This document shows, piece after piece, positions 11,170 to 22,599 of a stretch of DNA of 64,000 nucleotides (position 1 is the stretch's first letter; each line of letters starts with the position of its first letter). The notes beneath the pieces were generated by a model. That model was given only the letters and a program-made list of their open reading frames with translations, was not told where the DNA came from and ran no database searches. Origin of the DNA: Trichobilharzia regenti (lineage: Eukaryota > Platyhelminthes > Trematoda > Strigeidida > Schistosomatidae). The DNA lies in NCBI GenBank assembly GCA_944472135.2, contig OX235262.1, positions 70,804,887 to 70,868,886 of the forward strand, given 5' to 3'. The translations under genes were made by a program, and so were the position numbers.

Positions 11170-12380
11170 CTCAACTTCCAGGTTTGTTTGACCAATGTTT
11201 ACGTAAACTTGATCGGTCCCTTACCACAAAATTATTTAAATGCATCGATAGGTTTACCACGTTTCCAGATATTTCACCATTTACTAGTATTACGACGGAA
11301 ACGGTAGAAAAAGCACTGGACAGCCATGTTTGGGTGCCTGCAAAACTAACAACTGGCAGAGGAACTCAGTTCGAGTTAGAACTATTCAACAGCTTGTCGA
11401 ATTTCCTTGGGTCACACAATCCACTTCACAACATATCACTCTGTAGCTAATGGGATGCTAGTGTAGGGGAGCAAAGAAGTTTGTCAAATCAATCGAATCT
11501 TCAGCATTGAATTAGTTTTTCTTTGCAGATTGGAACACTAGGTGGACTACTGGATTTTCAGTGGACATCAGGTCGTTGACTCCGTTGCGGTGTAATTGTG
11601 TATTTCTGCACTCTATTCGAAACACAGGTAGTTAATGCACTCTTTAACAGCCGTAAGTGGTAGGCGGTGGTTTTAACAACAGCCTGGCCACCGGATTAAG
11701 TGCATCAGGCTGAAGATGGAGTAGGTATTGTGGCTAAACTTCAGGTCTGGCAGGATAGATAGCCACATAGCAATCACGAGCTTCATTTCTCATCAGAATC
11801 GACTGAAAGCGAGCTCAGCTAACTGGTTTCAGAGAATGGTACGCTCCCATCGACGACCATAGTTTGCATTGACAGCTCACTCCAACTCCACTCGCTGGAC
11901 AGAATTCCCAGCAGTGGTATTACCTGGTAACCGATCATCAGTCAAAGTTGGGGCTTAATGTCCAATGTCAGAAATGGTGTTCGGGATCATCCTGAGATTC
12001 TTCGATGAGTTTATTAGTCCTGGTACTAGGCAGGTAAGCAATTCGACATACTTCGAGTACGAATTTCTAAACTTAGGCAGATTTACTCACGAGGAGAATA
12101 AAAAGCGATATACACACCCAAGCGCTAGGACTCCTCACCCCACTTTAGAAAGTACTCCTTAAAAGTGGTGGTGACGTACCCTCAAAACTTTGTCATCTAC
12201 TTCTGTAATAGTGCAGATAGAGTTTGCATTGGCAAACTAAAACCGGCCTATCTAAACAACGCTCTTGCCTACGTAGTTATGGCAAGGCTTCCACAAGCGG
12301 TAGTGGACAATGCAGGCACTCACGTGAAGATCACTAAGACTGTCGAGCGATTTAAATGGGTTGAACCCATAACTCGTTAA
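11170..12380 (+). pseudogene. Decayed Ty3/Gypsy pol: integrase core and C-terminus
   Basis: At 11230-11450 the plus frame reads CIDRFTTFPDISPF, then VPAKLTTGRGTQFE and LFNSLSNFLGSH. These correspond to the first two integrase Asp motifs, with the second D of the DRG box changed to G. Frameshifts and stops follow. At about 12165-12280 a fragment with KLKPAYLNNA corresponds to the C-terminal region of Gypsy pol (R/K-L-K-P-A-Y-L). Between these, 11640-11760 resembles the reverse of about 51540-51640. The copy is dead. Confidence 0.7.
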
Positions 12381-12719
12381 AAGTCCTAGAAAGACTACAG
12401 GGCGTATAATTAGGTAAGTGAACTCAACCAAACGTATTCATTCTATCGATGCCTTTTAGGAATACTTGCACTTTTTTATCGAAAGATGAAAGATACAGAA
12501 ACAGTCTAAAGAAATGTGTGAGTTTCTTTGCCAGTTTCAAAAACAAAAGGAACCGACGAAGCTATGCAGCAGAAGTACGGGATTTTCATTGCATGGGTGA
12601 GTGAGTCAGCTCTTCTCATAAGCAAGCCAAACCCTGGCACGTACAAATCCCTCCATACACAAATACCTCAAGTAGAGGGGCTGTATATAACTAGCTGTTA
12701 TTTCTATGGTTAGCCAACA
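12381..12719. other. No recognised feature
   Basis: Short spacer between the decayed Gypsy pol and a LINE fragment. The 61-codon open frame at 12528 has no recognisable motif. Confidence 0.4.
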
Positions 12720-13640
12720 GTGGGGTTGGAAAGGGTTACCCAGTCTCTCCAATTCATTATTGAACTTTGTCACTGATGATATTCTTGAGTCAGCTCTGAA
12801 CGTGGTGGTGGCGTAGATTTCCTTCCTGTAGAAAGTATGAGATAATTTGCGTGCTGCCCAAATAGCACTTGATCAGTTGATAATTAGTATCAGCAAGTGC
12901 GGTATTTGCTTTGTTCAGTCTAAGTGCAAAGTATTGCTGCAAGATTGGCAGGAGCCCATAACTGTGCTCACCCTTGCAGATGAACCACTTGAAGTTACCG
13001 ACAAATATGTGTGACTAGGCCGCCATCTCAGGGTTGGATGGAAGAAGGCCCTAACTGTAAAGTGAAAGCTGGGGTGGCATACCTCCTTTTGAGCCATCTC
13101 TGGTTCCGTCAACATGGATGCCAAATCTCCGGTTTCTAGTAGTTCAGTGCATGCAGTCTTGCTCTACACTTTTGAAACCTAGTCACTTCGAACTGAGTCT
13201 TTGCAGAGACTATTTGTATTCAGTCATCTCTATATCCATGGAATTGCTCGCGCTCGATGACCCTATCGTGTAATTTTGGGGTCTGACAGTGTGTTCAGGA
13301 ACAGGTAGCGATTACCATTCAATGAGTGTCGTTATCTGAAGACACCGGCATCAGTGGCTTGGATATGTGCTATCTATGTTATCACAGAGGTTCCTGCACC
13401 AGTCTCCGTTCACTAGCCTCAAGACTGGGTGGAAAACATAAGAGAGGTGGTCATTTTATGACGTGGCACCATGGGATGAAGCATATTTGTGTTAGACTTG
13501 CATCAGTTTGTAAATCACAATTCACTGGTTGAGGTCTGAGAGATAGTGCGAGTCAGTGACTCAACAAAATGTTATCAGACATGACCAAGAATCGAAATCA
13601 CTTGCGAGCATGCTGCAACTTCTTTCTTTCTTTTCTCTCT
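12720..13640 (+). pseudogene. Non-LTR retrotransposon (RTE-like) RT 3' part, decayed
   Basis: The plus frames give LSNSLLNFVTDDIL, then SKCKVLLQDWQEP and VLTLADEPLEV, matching the stretch after the RT catalytic box of schistosome LINEs. The catalytic YADD segment is lost. Multiple stops and shifts are present. It ends near 13610 with a segment (GAGCATGCTGCAACTTC) shared with the copy at 44.5-45.4 kb. Confidence 0.7.
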
Positions 13641-14466
13641 GAAAATACCATGAAGCAATGAATATTGTTTGATCTTGACAAATATGCTCTCTGGATGACG
13701 TCCCTGATTTATTCTCCACTTACTTTCTTTTTAAACTGTCGTCCTATTATTTTTGTGTGATACACCAGTTGGTGCTCATATTATACCATGTTTATATTTT
13801 GAAGGAATAAAAATAAACACCATGTGGGGTCATCAACACTTAATATAGGAGAGACCGAAATTACTGCATGACAGTACGCTTCTTCTTGACTATCAGCAAT
13901 TCTCCGTCTCACAAAATATCAGTCAAAGAAAATTTTTTTCCACGTATTGTCAAAATGAATAGCGTATAATAACCAGTATATTGGAAGTACATAAAAACAA
14001 GAGGGAATATTTATTAGGAAAAAATAAATCAGCAAAGAGAGGTCTGTTCGAGACTTAGCTTCAAAGCTGCACAGTTGTTTTTAAGTACAAAGTTAAATGA
14101 CAACAAACGTCGGATGTTATTGGCAGTCAGTAGCAAATACAAATCAAAGTGTATGAGAAATAAAAATGCATGAAAAACAGTGAGTAGTCTTACAGGATGG
14201 AGAGGGTTGACAACTAATTAGTTCAGTGATAGTTTGTCCTTAGGAAGTAAATCATAGAAAGCAAGGGAGCAAACACTCAGAAATGGGTTAAACAAAACTA
14301 AAAGTCTACAGCTTATTGTGTAACAAATTCGGGAAGTAAAGTGTTTATTATCAGAATTAAAAGACGTGTTATAAAAGACGAGTTGTAGAGGTTTATCCTG
14401 TTTTAGAAAAATTCTAGTATATCACACAGACAACACAAGGCACTGAATTTGATATGTTGCGACTAG
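13641..14466. other. No recognised feature
   Basis: AT-rich. Only short open frames and no repeat boundary that I can define. Confidence 0.4.
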
Positions 14467-14740
14467 CAGTAGAATCCAGGGAGCGTTTCACTCTATTTGG
14501 TTCTCATCGACTGGATGGGTTCCAGTCTGAGTGGGAACACCATCACTCTTTGGGGATTGCAGACACGTCCAATCAATCAGTCTCAGACAGGACGAAATGA
14601 GCACCCTGGATTCCACTACTAGTTACTATTCAACAAATTACTTTATGTTAATCTTCAGATATCTTAGTGCTGCCCTTACTAAGAGCCGATAAGTCAACAG
14701 AGGTCAACCATTTCGGTTCAATCAATCAGCAGGAAAGTCA
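14467..14740. repeat. Head-to-head pair of hammerhead-SINE fragments
   Basis: The left part (about 14467-14520) is a minus-strand copy containing a hammerhead-like block. The right part (about 14540-14740) is a plus-strand copy with GGACGAAATGAGC and CCCTGGATTCCAC. The right copy's tail (GGTTCAATCAATC) recurs at 28520-28560 and 28850-28865. Both hammerhead cores are mutated. Confidence 0.65.
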
Positions 14741-14999
14741 AAATTGACTAAAACAACTGGCACCAAACACTCTCAAAGCCCTAGTTACGTTAAGCATGTG
14801 AAAGAGAATGGTAACACTCAGTTTTGATTCAAAAGATGAACATAAGAAAATTCATGAGTTCAAGAAGGTGACGTCCACTAAATTTCTGTTGTTCTGAATA
14901 TTGTTGGAAAGAAACTTCTACAAATTTCCTTCAAAATCTTTTCTGTGTATTGAACTTACAGATATTAATTTACTATCTTTCGTTATCCTCCTTCAAAGA

Positions 15000-16150
15000 C
15001 CTCAATCCTTTATTCGTTTTTTACTGAACTGTCGTTAATATCATCATCAGAATAAATTTCTTTTAGTAATTTATCATTCGTCCCATTGTTTCCCACTCGA
15101 AAGATGCCCTGTAGCCAGATGTCACTTAACGGTCTTCTCAACATGTGCCCGATCCATCTCCACTTTAATCCACATATCTTTTTGAGCGACAGGTTCATTC
15201 CCAGAATTCTTTATTGATCATTCTTTCCAACCGGCCATATGATCTTCAGTAAAAGTTGATAAAAGTCTTCAGGAGTCTGTTGGCAATGCTTTTCATTATT
15301 CGTTCGCCAAGTTTCTGATCCATATAGAAGACTTAACCGACGTGACATTAATACTGAAAATCCAAATTTTCTTTTGTACTTTGTTGTGTATGCTGAGTGG
15401 AGATTTCCAAACTGATTTTGGAGGAGTGATAAAGGTCTGTCTTCCCCTTCCGATTCTGAATGGTTTCGATATCTTTATCCATGCCTCCATCTGTAGTTCA
15501 AACGATTCTGCCTAGCCAGATAGATGAAGGAAGTGACCTCTTTCAAATTTATTCAGTTGATAGTAAATTGGTGGTTGTTGTTGTTGGTTGGTTATCTTCA
15601 TCACCTTCGCCTTCTGTGTGTTCACTGAAATACCTGTTTCCCTGCTGCCAACTTGTTGGTTTTCTTCTGTAAGTTTTCGTATTTATGTAGCACTACACAC
15701 AAATCGTCCTTGCAATCCAAATCTTCTGCATTCCCCTTATCAGTCCAACATGTTCCTGTCTTCTCAATTCCCGCGTACGCTTAACCTCATAATCTGGTCC
15801 ACCACAATCTAAAATATCATCGGTGATAGTAGTCGGCATTGTCTTACTCCAGTCTTTCCTTCAAAGGCATTATTGAGTTTTCTGTTTTGCATCACTTGGC
15901 ATTTACTACTGTCATATAGCCGTTGAATAAGGTTGACAATGATTTACGGCACTGCACTTCATAGTGCTGAAGTTTCCTAATTACTTCGCAGTCAACGCTG
16001 TTGAAGGTCTTTTCGAAGTCGACGAAATTGAGGTAGAGATTTGACTGCCACTCTATGGTCTGTTCGATAATGATACGTAGAGTTGCAATTTGATCGACAC
16101 GTGATTTGCTTTTTCTGAATTAAGGTTGTTTCGGGGTGGGGTGGAGGGTT
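15000..16150 (-). pseudogene. RTE-like LINE C-terminal fragment, decayed
   Basis: The minus frames give KWRWIGHMLRRPLSD and a short GRGRQTF segment, hallmarks of the region after RT in RTE/SR2-like elements. They are interrupted by stops and shifts. The same family recurs at 22600-23740 and 37540-38310 in the same orientation. RT-domain remnants run up to about 16100. Confidence 0.7.
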
Positions 16151-16734
16151 CTGCATCTAGTACATCTTTTATTCTCTCAATCAATTAATAGTAATATGAT
16201 TTCACAACTTCTTACTCAGTAAGTCAATAAGCTCTATTAGTTTTCGTAAATCTAAAAAGGAACTCATCAAGTAAAGCGAATCTGGTCTACTTCGCAAACT
16301 GCACCTTTAGGTTCATACCTTCAAAATCCTCATTCTCTAGTTGACGATTTTTTTTATCAGCGAACCGGGAACTGTAATTGGGTTGACGAGTGGTGACAGT
16401 CCTTAGAAACTATGGGAGTGTAACTGGAGAAGATAGGTGAGTTCGTAACAGACCTTTATTAAGGACAAACACAGCATATTTATGTATCCTTAACCACATT
16501 AAAGTTTGGCTAGGCCAGATGAGAATAAATTGTTCTGATTAGTATGCAATTAGCTCAAGGTTAAACAAGTTCCATAAGGATATTTATTGTCCACAACGTA
16601 AAATAAATCAAGATTTGGTAATAGAAGGCCGGAATGGGAACAAAACTCATCGGGGCGGATCATTAAAAAAGTGTTGTACTTGAAACTAAAAGTATGCGCA
16701 TAATGAATAGTTTGTCTTTCCATTTCGTTTTCAG
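16151..16734. other. No recognised feature
   Basis: AT-rich sequence upstream of a candidate plus-strand exon. A good pyrimidine tract (16708-16731) precedes the exon's AG. Confidence 0.4.
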
Positions 16735-16877
16735 ATCACATGGATATGAAGGATAGAAATAATAAAGCGATTCCTGCTAAATTTGGGCTGAAAAAATTAT
16801 TTCAGCAATCATTAAATTTTGGACAGGTTCCCATATTTCTTAAGATTTCAGATAGAGGTGATGTTCGGCACATAAAG
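16735..16877 (+). CDS. Candidate exon, possibly cytochrome c oxidase subunit 7A-like
   Basis: The exon is bounded by TTTCGTTTTCAG on the left and AAAG/GTATTC on the right. From the ATG at 16740 it encodes 46 codons in phase, containing I-P-A-K, K-K-L-F-Q-Q and V-P-I-F-L-K followed by D-R-G-D. COX7A proteins share a K-L-F-Q...P-x-x-L-K...D arrangement before their single membrane helix. If real, the exon would hold the matrix-side segment of a small inner-membrane subunit of complex IV, with the presequence and the membrane helix on other exons. The spacing between K-L-F-Q and P-I-F-L-K is longer than I expect, and no partner exon was found. It is either a gene nested in a CSN4 intron or a neighbour, depending on where the CSN4 terminal exon lies. 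Confidence 0.35.
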
Positions 16878-17489
16878 GTATTCGTCCTACTTGCATTACC
16901 GTCACTATTCACGAATATGACCAGCAGTAAAATCTCACTGTCACGCTACACCAATCACACCATTGGAGTGTTAATATTATTTGTTTACGAAATTATTAAA
17001 TTAACTTTTCCGGCACGGTGCTACATACCTTAAGGAAAATTACTTCCAGTCATCACATGACTGTTATCTAGGCAAACAAACCCAACCATTACAACAACAT
17101 ATGGAAGCCATCGTTTAAGAAGACATTATTTTTCACCGTATCACATCATCTGCACTACCTAAAATTGTGATACTTGAATAAGCGGATAATTAACTCGGAT
17201 GCATATCAGTTTTATACGACTGGAATCAATGACTACAGATTTATGGATTTTTATTGTCATACATTAAAACTCAGATCTATAGTTGGTTTGCCATATAGGA
17301 ATATAGCTTCTTAATCCTCGGTATAACTGTTGTGTCAGTATGTATTAGATTCGGGATTCCCCACAGATGCCAATATGTTATGTCGAACTTCTCGTTGACG
17401 GGACCTAATATGGAGTTATGTAGAATAAAACTAATGAGAATTAATCTGATGCTCAGTATTGACTACCCACAGGACAAAGTTACCTGAAT
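16878..17489. other. No recognised feature
   Basis: AT-rich. The open frame continues a little past the candidate donor and then becomes featureless. No exon with good splice signals was recognised. Confidence 0.4.
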
Positions 17490-17740
17490 TTATAGAGAGT
17501 TGTTACCAGTGGATTCCACTCGGTCGGAAGTGAGGATAAATGTCCACTGATGACATTGGTTGGCGGTCACTCGAAAGACACGAATTGGTAGATAAGGGAA
17601 TTCATGGGCCATCGAATAGGGTCTGAATGGTCTACCAGCTTGATTTAATATCGGAGCGTCCTGCATTCGAACCAAGATGGTGGCTTCGTACTGTCAATGA
17701 GTCTCAAACTTGGACAAAACAGTTGTTCGGCACCCTCTGT
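17490..17740 (+). repeat. Decayed tRNA-headed SINE with hammerhead relic
   Basis: A B-box-like GCATTCGAACC near 17664 is followed by TCAATGAGTCTCAAAC and GGACAAAACAG. This is the layout of the SINE at 34545 with several core substitutions (GAAAC has become AAAAC). Confidence 0.55.
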
Positions 17741-18264
17741 CGGTTTTCAGTTTTTCCCTAACAAATCGTATCACTGCAAATTAACTCTTGGAAATAAAAC
17801 TATCATCTTTAAGTAGAACTCCAATATCATTCTAAAACAGTCGAAGACGTTGAGAGGTAGCTTCAAATGAAAGTTAGCGAAAAGTTATTGACCATAGATA
17901 TCTTCGTGCACCTGATCGCATTAGAGGGATGCTGAGATGGATCGTAGAGCGTTCGATGAGGGAGAAAATGTCAATTGGTAAGGTTGGAAAGCTTGATCAA
18001 TTATGGCTACGGTTTGCGATGCATGTGAAGTCAACGGAAAACAAAGGGTTAGAGGTGTTCAGAACAAAACTGGGCACCACTGAATGGCAATTTGTCTTAG
18101 CCACTTACTTACCTATGTTGAGTCCTTACGATACTAAGAATCAATATAGCTGGAGACCATTTGTGACTTATTCACTGGTTCACAACGTCACAGATGTATT
18201 TATTCCTTGTTATGTCCCACACCCTGAAGACCTCAAGTGGTCTTTTGTTCCTGTTATGTACTGT
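17741..18264. other. No recognised feature
   Basis: A short LINE-like stretch may occur at about 17900-17985 (plus frame with R-S-M-R-E-K), but it is too short to classify. Confidence 0.35.
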
Positions 18265-18420
18265 TGAGTGGTTAATAGTCCTGACGCGGAAAGAGGAAAA
18301 TCAGAAGACCACCACGTTCACGATGATACTTGTATTTTCCAAACCAGGAAAAAATGACTGTCACACAAGTGTGTCAGTGAAAGGGTACGTAGTGTACGAA
18401 ATGTGTGAACGAGTGTGTAA
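18265..18420 (-). repeat. Dispersed repeat, inverted copy of 39040-39195
   Basis: Both contain GTCCTGACGCGGAAAGAG or its complement, and ACACAAGTGTGTCAGTG-type sequence. The 39-kb copy looks like an LTR end, so these are probably LTR fragments of one Gypsy-like family. Confidence 0.55.
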
Positions 18421-18429
18421 AGGTGAAAA

Positions 18430-18580
18430 TTACAACAATAAAAAAAATAATACAAAAACAAAAAAAAAATATTTTTTTCCTTGTTTTTTGGTTTAAAAAA
18501 AAAGGATTTTTTTTTTTTAAGGAAAAACTTTTGGTATAAAATAAAAAAAAAAAAATAAAAAAAAAAAAAAAAAAACATAG
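18430..18580. repeat. A- and T-homopolymer-rich low-complexity tract
   Basis: Runs of A and T dominate about 150 bp. Both open frames across it (18194 plus and 18318 minus) are Lys- or Phe-rich artefacts. Confidence 0.85.
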
Positions 18581-19075
18581 TTCCTACCTGTTCTATCATC
18601 ATTGGGTCACTGTGCTCTTTCTTTATTTACTTCTCCAAGGTGAGGCAACTTAAACTGATTCACTTCTGTGTCAGGTTCATTGATTAGTCAGTCAGCTGCC
18701 CCTTCCCCGATTGTTCGAACAGAAGCACATGGATGTTAGTGTAAAATTATCGGTCACTTTTTCATTTTAGATCCCGCAGCTAATATGCACTATTGGGATT
18801 AAAACTAGTTTCCCGAAACCTTAAAGATAAACACTGTAACCAGTATTCTGATGATTATTTCACAGCATGTACAATTTCATTCATGCCAGCGTAATGTCTG
18901 AGACAATGAGTTTGCTCTAATTTTACTTTTGGTTTAATCTGTTTGCCTCTTGTTATTGTATTTTTAGCAGTTAATATCACCTGACATTTTCAAAACTCAG
19001 TCTCAATTATCGTTTACTACAGTTTTAAATACAATTTATTTCAGAAAATATAAATAAACGAATGAAACATAACTG
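18581..19075. other. No recognised feature
   Basis: AT-rich sequence with no open frame or repeat that I could name. It was also searched for the CSN4 terminal exon without success. Confidence 0.4.
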
Positions 19076-19880
19076 ATGTGTAGATACAGTGTTTTTTTAA
19101 CGGATTGCCCTTGGCACACCCAAGCCACTGGCTGCATATATATATATATATATATATCATTGTTTCCTTTAGTAAATATACGCTGGCTGATACTGGGCTG
19201 TACTTTCCGGCTCACGTTGTTGTGTCTTCTCGCTAAGTATAGCGGGCTGGGGAACAGTTTACTGTCGTACTATGTTGTTGGCATTAGGCTAGCGATATTC
19301 GTGATTAGAACGTCCGTGTGCAGCTCGGAATCCTCATTCAAATAAAGATATTGTGAAATACGACAGTCACAATATCATAATATATTGGCGATAATGTTAT
19401 CAGAGTCTTCAACGTTGGACAAATTTCTCGAACAACCAGTTTAGTTCAGCCTGGACACTACAGTGGTCATGAAATCAATGCAGTTCCGTACACCTCTCAA
19501 TCTTCTGCATTAACCTCTGGTCAAACGCCCACTTGTTCTGCCTCAAACGTCTATCGTCCTAGTTTTCCACGCAATATCAATCGACGCCCAAGAATGACAC
19601 CTCCACCATACTTCGGGTATTATAGTTTTCGGTATTTCGTCAAATCTTGTCCATATAAGCAGTACCAACGCAATAATGTTGACCACAAAGATGGCTTTAG
19701 CCAGCAACACATAAAACGATACTAGGAACAGCTACCCTCAGCAAGTCACCGCAAACGGCGTGATCTCCACACCCTTGTCCAGCTTGGGTCCCTATTCAAC
19801 TCAACGTAATGCAAAATATAAAAGCAGCGACATCACAACGATAACGCAAGTTAAGGAAACAACGCAGTTAACACTTAAAA
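19076..19880 (+). pseudogene. Gypsy-like LTR plus gag remnant
   Basis: An LTR-like part (about 19100-19380) is followed by sequence reading LDKFLEQPV from about 19415. The same order (microsatellite, LTR, then GGACAAATTTCTCGAACAAC) recurs at 36120-36860, and part of the LTR recurs at 33380-33560. Stops interrupt the gag frame. The 3' part contains TGCAAAATATAAAAG, repeated in the 36-kb copy. Confidence 0.6.
19136..19157. repeat. (TA)n microsatellite
   Basis: A short perfect TA run at the same relative position as the longer run at 36151 in a related LTR copy. Confidence 0.9.
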
Positions 19881-20224
19881 ATAAATGAAAGGTGATCATA
19901 TTTTTGCGTGAAAAGTATCAGCAGGATGATTGTAAATTTTACACTGATGGATCTACAGTCATTCTAGAATTTAAGTGTGTACGGACCCACGTTGGATGTG
20001 CAGCTTCAATATCTTCGACAATACGATTAACTGCCGCACAAAGAGTTTGTATATGCATGCTCCAGGATGAAACGGCAGGATCTCGATCTAAATGAACAAC
20101 AACAAAAAATAATGTAATCCAATAAGTATGACACGAAAACAAGAAAATGAAACGATTTAGAAAAACAATTAATTTTCCCGTTTGACCACGGATTGACATC
20201 AGTTAGATAACAAGGAGCAACCAG

Positions 20225-20400
20225 TACTGTAGTACTGAACAGCTGTTTCGTCCTAGTTTGGGACTCCTCTGTAGCATGCAGCCCCACTGAGGTTCGAACT
20301 GAGAACCTACCGGTTACAATTCAAACTCATAGACCATTCAGCCATTAGGACCCGACTAAACAGTCCATGAATTGTAACTGCTACCAATTCGAGATTTTCT
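20225..20400 (-). repeat. Hammerhead SINE, minus copy
   Basis: The minus strand reads a tRNA-like head with a GTTCGAACC B box, then CAGAGGAGTCCC, AACTAGGAC and GAAACAGCTG. Against the C-U-G-A-N-G-A core this has U4 changed to A. It is paired head-to-head with the plus copy at 20590. Confidence 0.7.
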
Positions 20401-20589
20401 AGCGCGACCACCAACCAATATTATCAGCGAGTAATTGTCCTAATTTTCGACCGGGTGCACCCACTTGTCACAACTTCTCCCTATAACTCCAGGTAACTTC
20501 CTCCTGCAGCCAGTCAACAGCGACCATTAGATTAATTCCCATTTGGCTGATGGTCGCGCCCAAATCATGAATTTGCTAGAAGTAAGAAT

Positions 20590-20770
20590 GCATGGGTCAC
20601 TGAGTTGGGTTCCAGTGATTGAATGACCTACGAGCTTAGCTTGAAATTGGGAGGTCCCGGCTTCGAATTCCGGTGAGCTTGCACTACCGATGAGTTCCGA
20701 ACTAAGACGAAACAGCTGTTCAGTATGACAGTACTGGTTTCCACTGATTTTCTAATTGATATTAATCCCT
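20590..20770 (+). repeat. Hammerhead SINE, plus copy
   Basis: A tRNA-like head with GCTTCGAATTCC is followed by CCGATGAGTTCC and AAGACGAAACAGCTG, then the common SINE 3' end. One base of the catalytic core appears deleted, so it is probably inactive. Confidence 0.7.
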
Positions 20771-21889
20771 GGTCAAACTAAAGAACAAATCATATCCGTA
20801 CAAGGTAATTCTTTAAAATTTGTTTTTAATTATAGACCAACAACTTTTCGCAAATTAGTGTTACATGAATGCTTCGCGCATAACTCGAAACACCCGAAAT
20901 GTATGCGCCTGCACTCAGGTGTCTCCACTGACACCTGGACCTTCTCCTCGCACTTCTACAGTTTCAAACACTATGGAATTATCCACTTGATATATAAGGG
21001 CTACAACGACTGCCTTTCATATTCAGTGGGCATAAATCTTCGTGTTTTTTACTGTGAGAAGGTGATCAGTGTCGAATATCTCAATCCTACTACTATCATC
21101 ATCCCATAAAAAGAAAGATGGAACCTGCAAAAAAGAACTCCTACGTTAGAATGAAACCATTAATAACTGCAAACTGTGAAAATGGAGAAAATATGGGATG
21201 TCCCGATTCATACTAAGACTGTTTTGCTCAATGTTTTTTGTGAATAACAAATACATAAAATCCATCTTCTCACTCTTCCACAACCTGACACATGATCTAG
21301 TTTACCACAATCGGGGAAGTCGTCAATGACGGTAGATAGTCTTGTCATATTCCTATCTTTACTTGAAAGGCTTCTGAGAGATGTTCCTTTTGTGAATTAC
21401 TTGTCATCTGGAATCATCACATAGTTTAATTGTTTTCAATTAAGTTCGCAAACATTTTCTCCACTGCACTCCATAATGTGGGAGTGTGGATCAGCTCGAG
21501 AATCCTTTGAGTCGATCAGCACAATGTTTTCACTGTCCCACTTCTTTGTTAATTGCGTTCCCTTCACTATCTTTCACAGGCTTTATCTGCATCAACCTCT
21601 TCCCGCATATCAACCTGGTTATTTGATGTAGTGTTGTGAGGTCTCAACTACCGCATGTCTCGATGACACCAGGGACGCTACTCGACGACCATTTGGATTT
21701 TCATACAATAAGCGATGAACCACACCTATAGTGTTGAAGATAAGAGTCATACTACCCGGTTACCAAAACCTCGGCCAGTAAGGCAGGACTCAAAGGTTGA
21801 GTATTGAGCACAGCTTTACAACATGTGCAGATGCGAAAATTCAATAATATTCAGTTCAAGTTTGTCCACTCATTGATAAAAATTACAGA
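20771..21889. other. No recognised gene
   Basis: Contains a 117-codon open frame (20756-21109, plus) with no motif that I recognise. Its start lies in the SINE tail and its codon pattern gives no support. The rest is AT-rich with no clear repeat. Confidence 0.4.
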
Positions 21890-22060
21890 ACTAGTGGAAA
21901 CCAATACTGGACGGCTGTTTCGTCCATGTTTAGGACACTCACCACCACGGTTCGAACCAAGGACCTACCCGGTAACGGTTGAAGCTCGTAGACTATTCGG
22001 CCACTGGGATCCAACTAGTCACTCAAGAATTCTAACTTCTACAAAGTCGGGAGTTTTTGA
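21890..22060 (-). repeat. Hammerhead SINE, minus copy
   Basis: The minus strand shows a GGTTCGAACC B box and ATGGACGAAACAGCC with GTCCAGTATTGG. The core before stem II is mutated beyond C-U-G-A-N-G-A. It lies about 260 bp beyond CSN4 exon 8. Confidence 0.65.
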
Positions 22061-22316
22061 AGCAACTGACACCGGCCAATGTCATCGGCGGGTTTTTGCC
22101 ATCATTCCGGACCATGTAGACCCTAATGATCGCGGCTTCGCACTAGAACTCCAAGAAACTTACCATAGCTAGTCACTAGCGTGTATAAGATTAATTTCTA
22201 ACGGTTCTCTAACTGATATCAATCCGCCGTAAAACTCGGAAGAGATCGAATCCCTACAAACTGACTCTAGACAACATTTGGTTCATAGAATTATTATATG
22301 ATTAAGAAATACTTAC

Positions 22317-22401
22317 TTTCAAAATGAATAACACCATCAATTTGATCAAGTTTTGCATTTAATCTTCCTTCAGTAATCATTTGAGCAGCAATTGATTCCG
22401 C
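22317..22401 (-). CDS. CSN4: CSN4 exon 8
   Basis: 85 nt encoding [16 protein letters not shown] and [10 protein letters not shown], the end of the PCI domain. It begins after ATATATCAG and ends A/GTAAGT, so at least one further exon must follow. Too short for a conventional open-frame listing. Confidence 0.94.
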
Positions 22402-22599
22402 CTGATATATGAAAACAAATATTACTTACATTAAACACACACATATATTAAACAAAGATGAATTATTTATATAAATGCAATGTATTTCAGTTAACATAGA
22501 AACACAAGTAACAAATGTCATAAACAGTATGACTACATTTATGCTTTTAAAAACCAAACGTGAATAGATAGAATATCGCCGATAAAATGTATAAACGAC

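Noticed and set aside
18194..18602. Open frames across the poly-A/T tract on both strands
   Set aside because: Lys- and Phe-rich translation of homopolymer runs; no motif.
20756..21109. 117-codon plus-strand frame
   Set aside because: Begins in a SINE tail, no domain or codon support.
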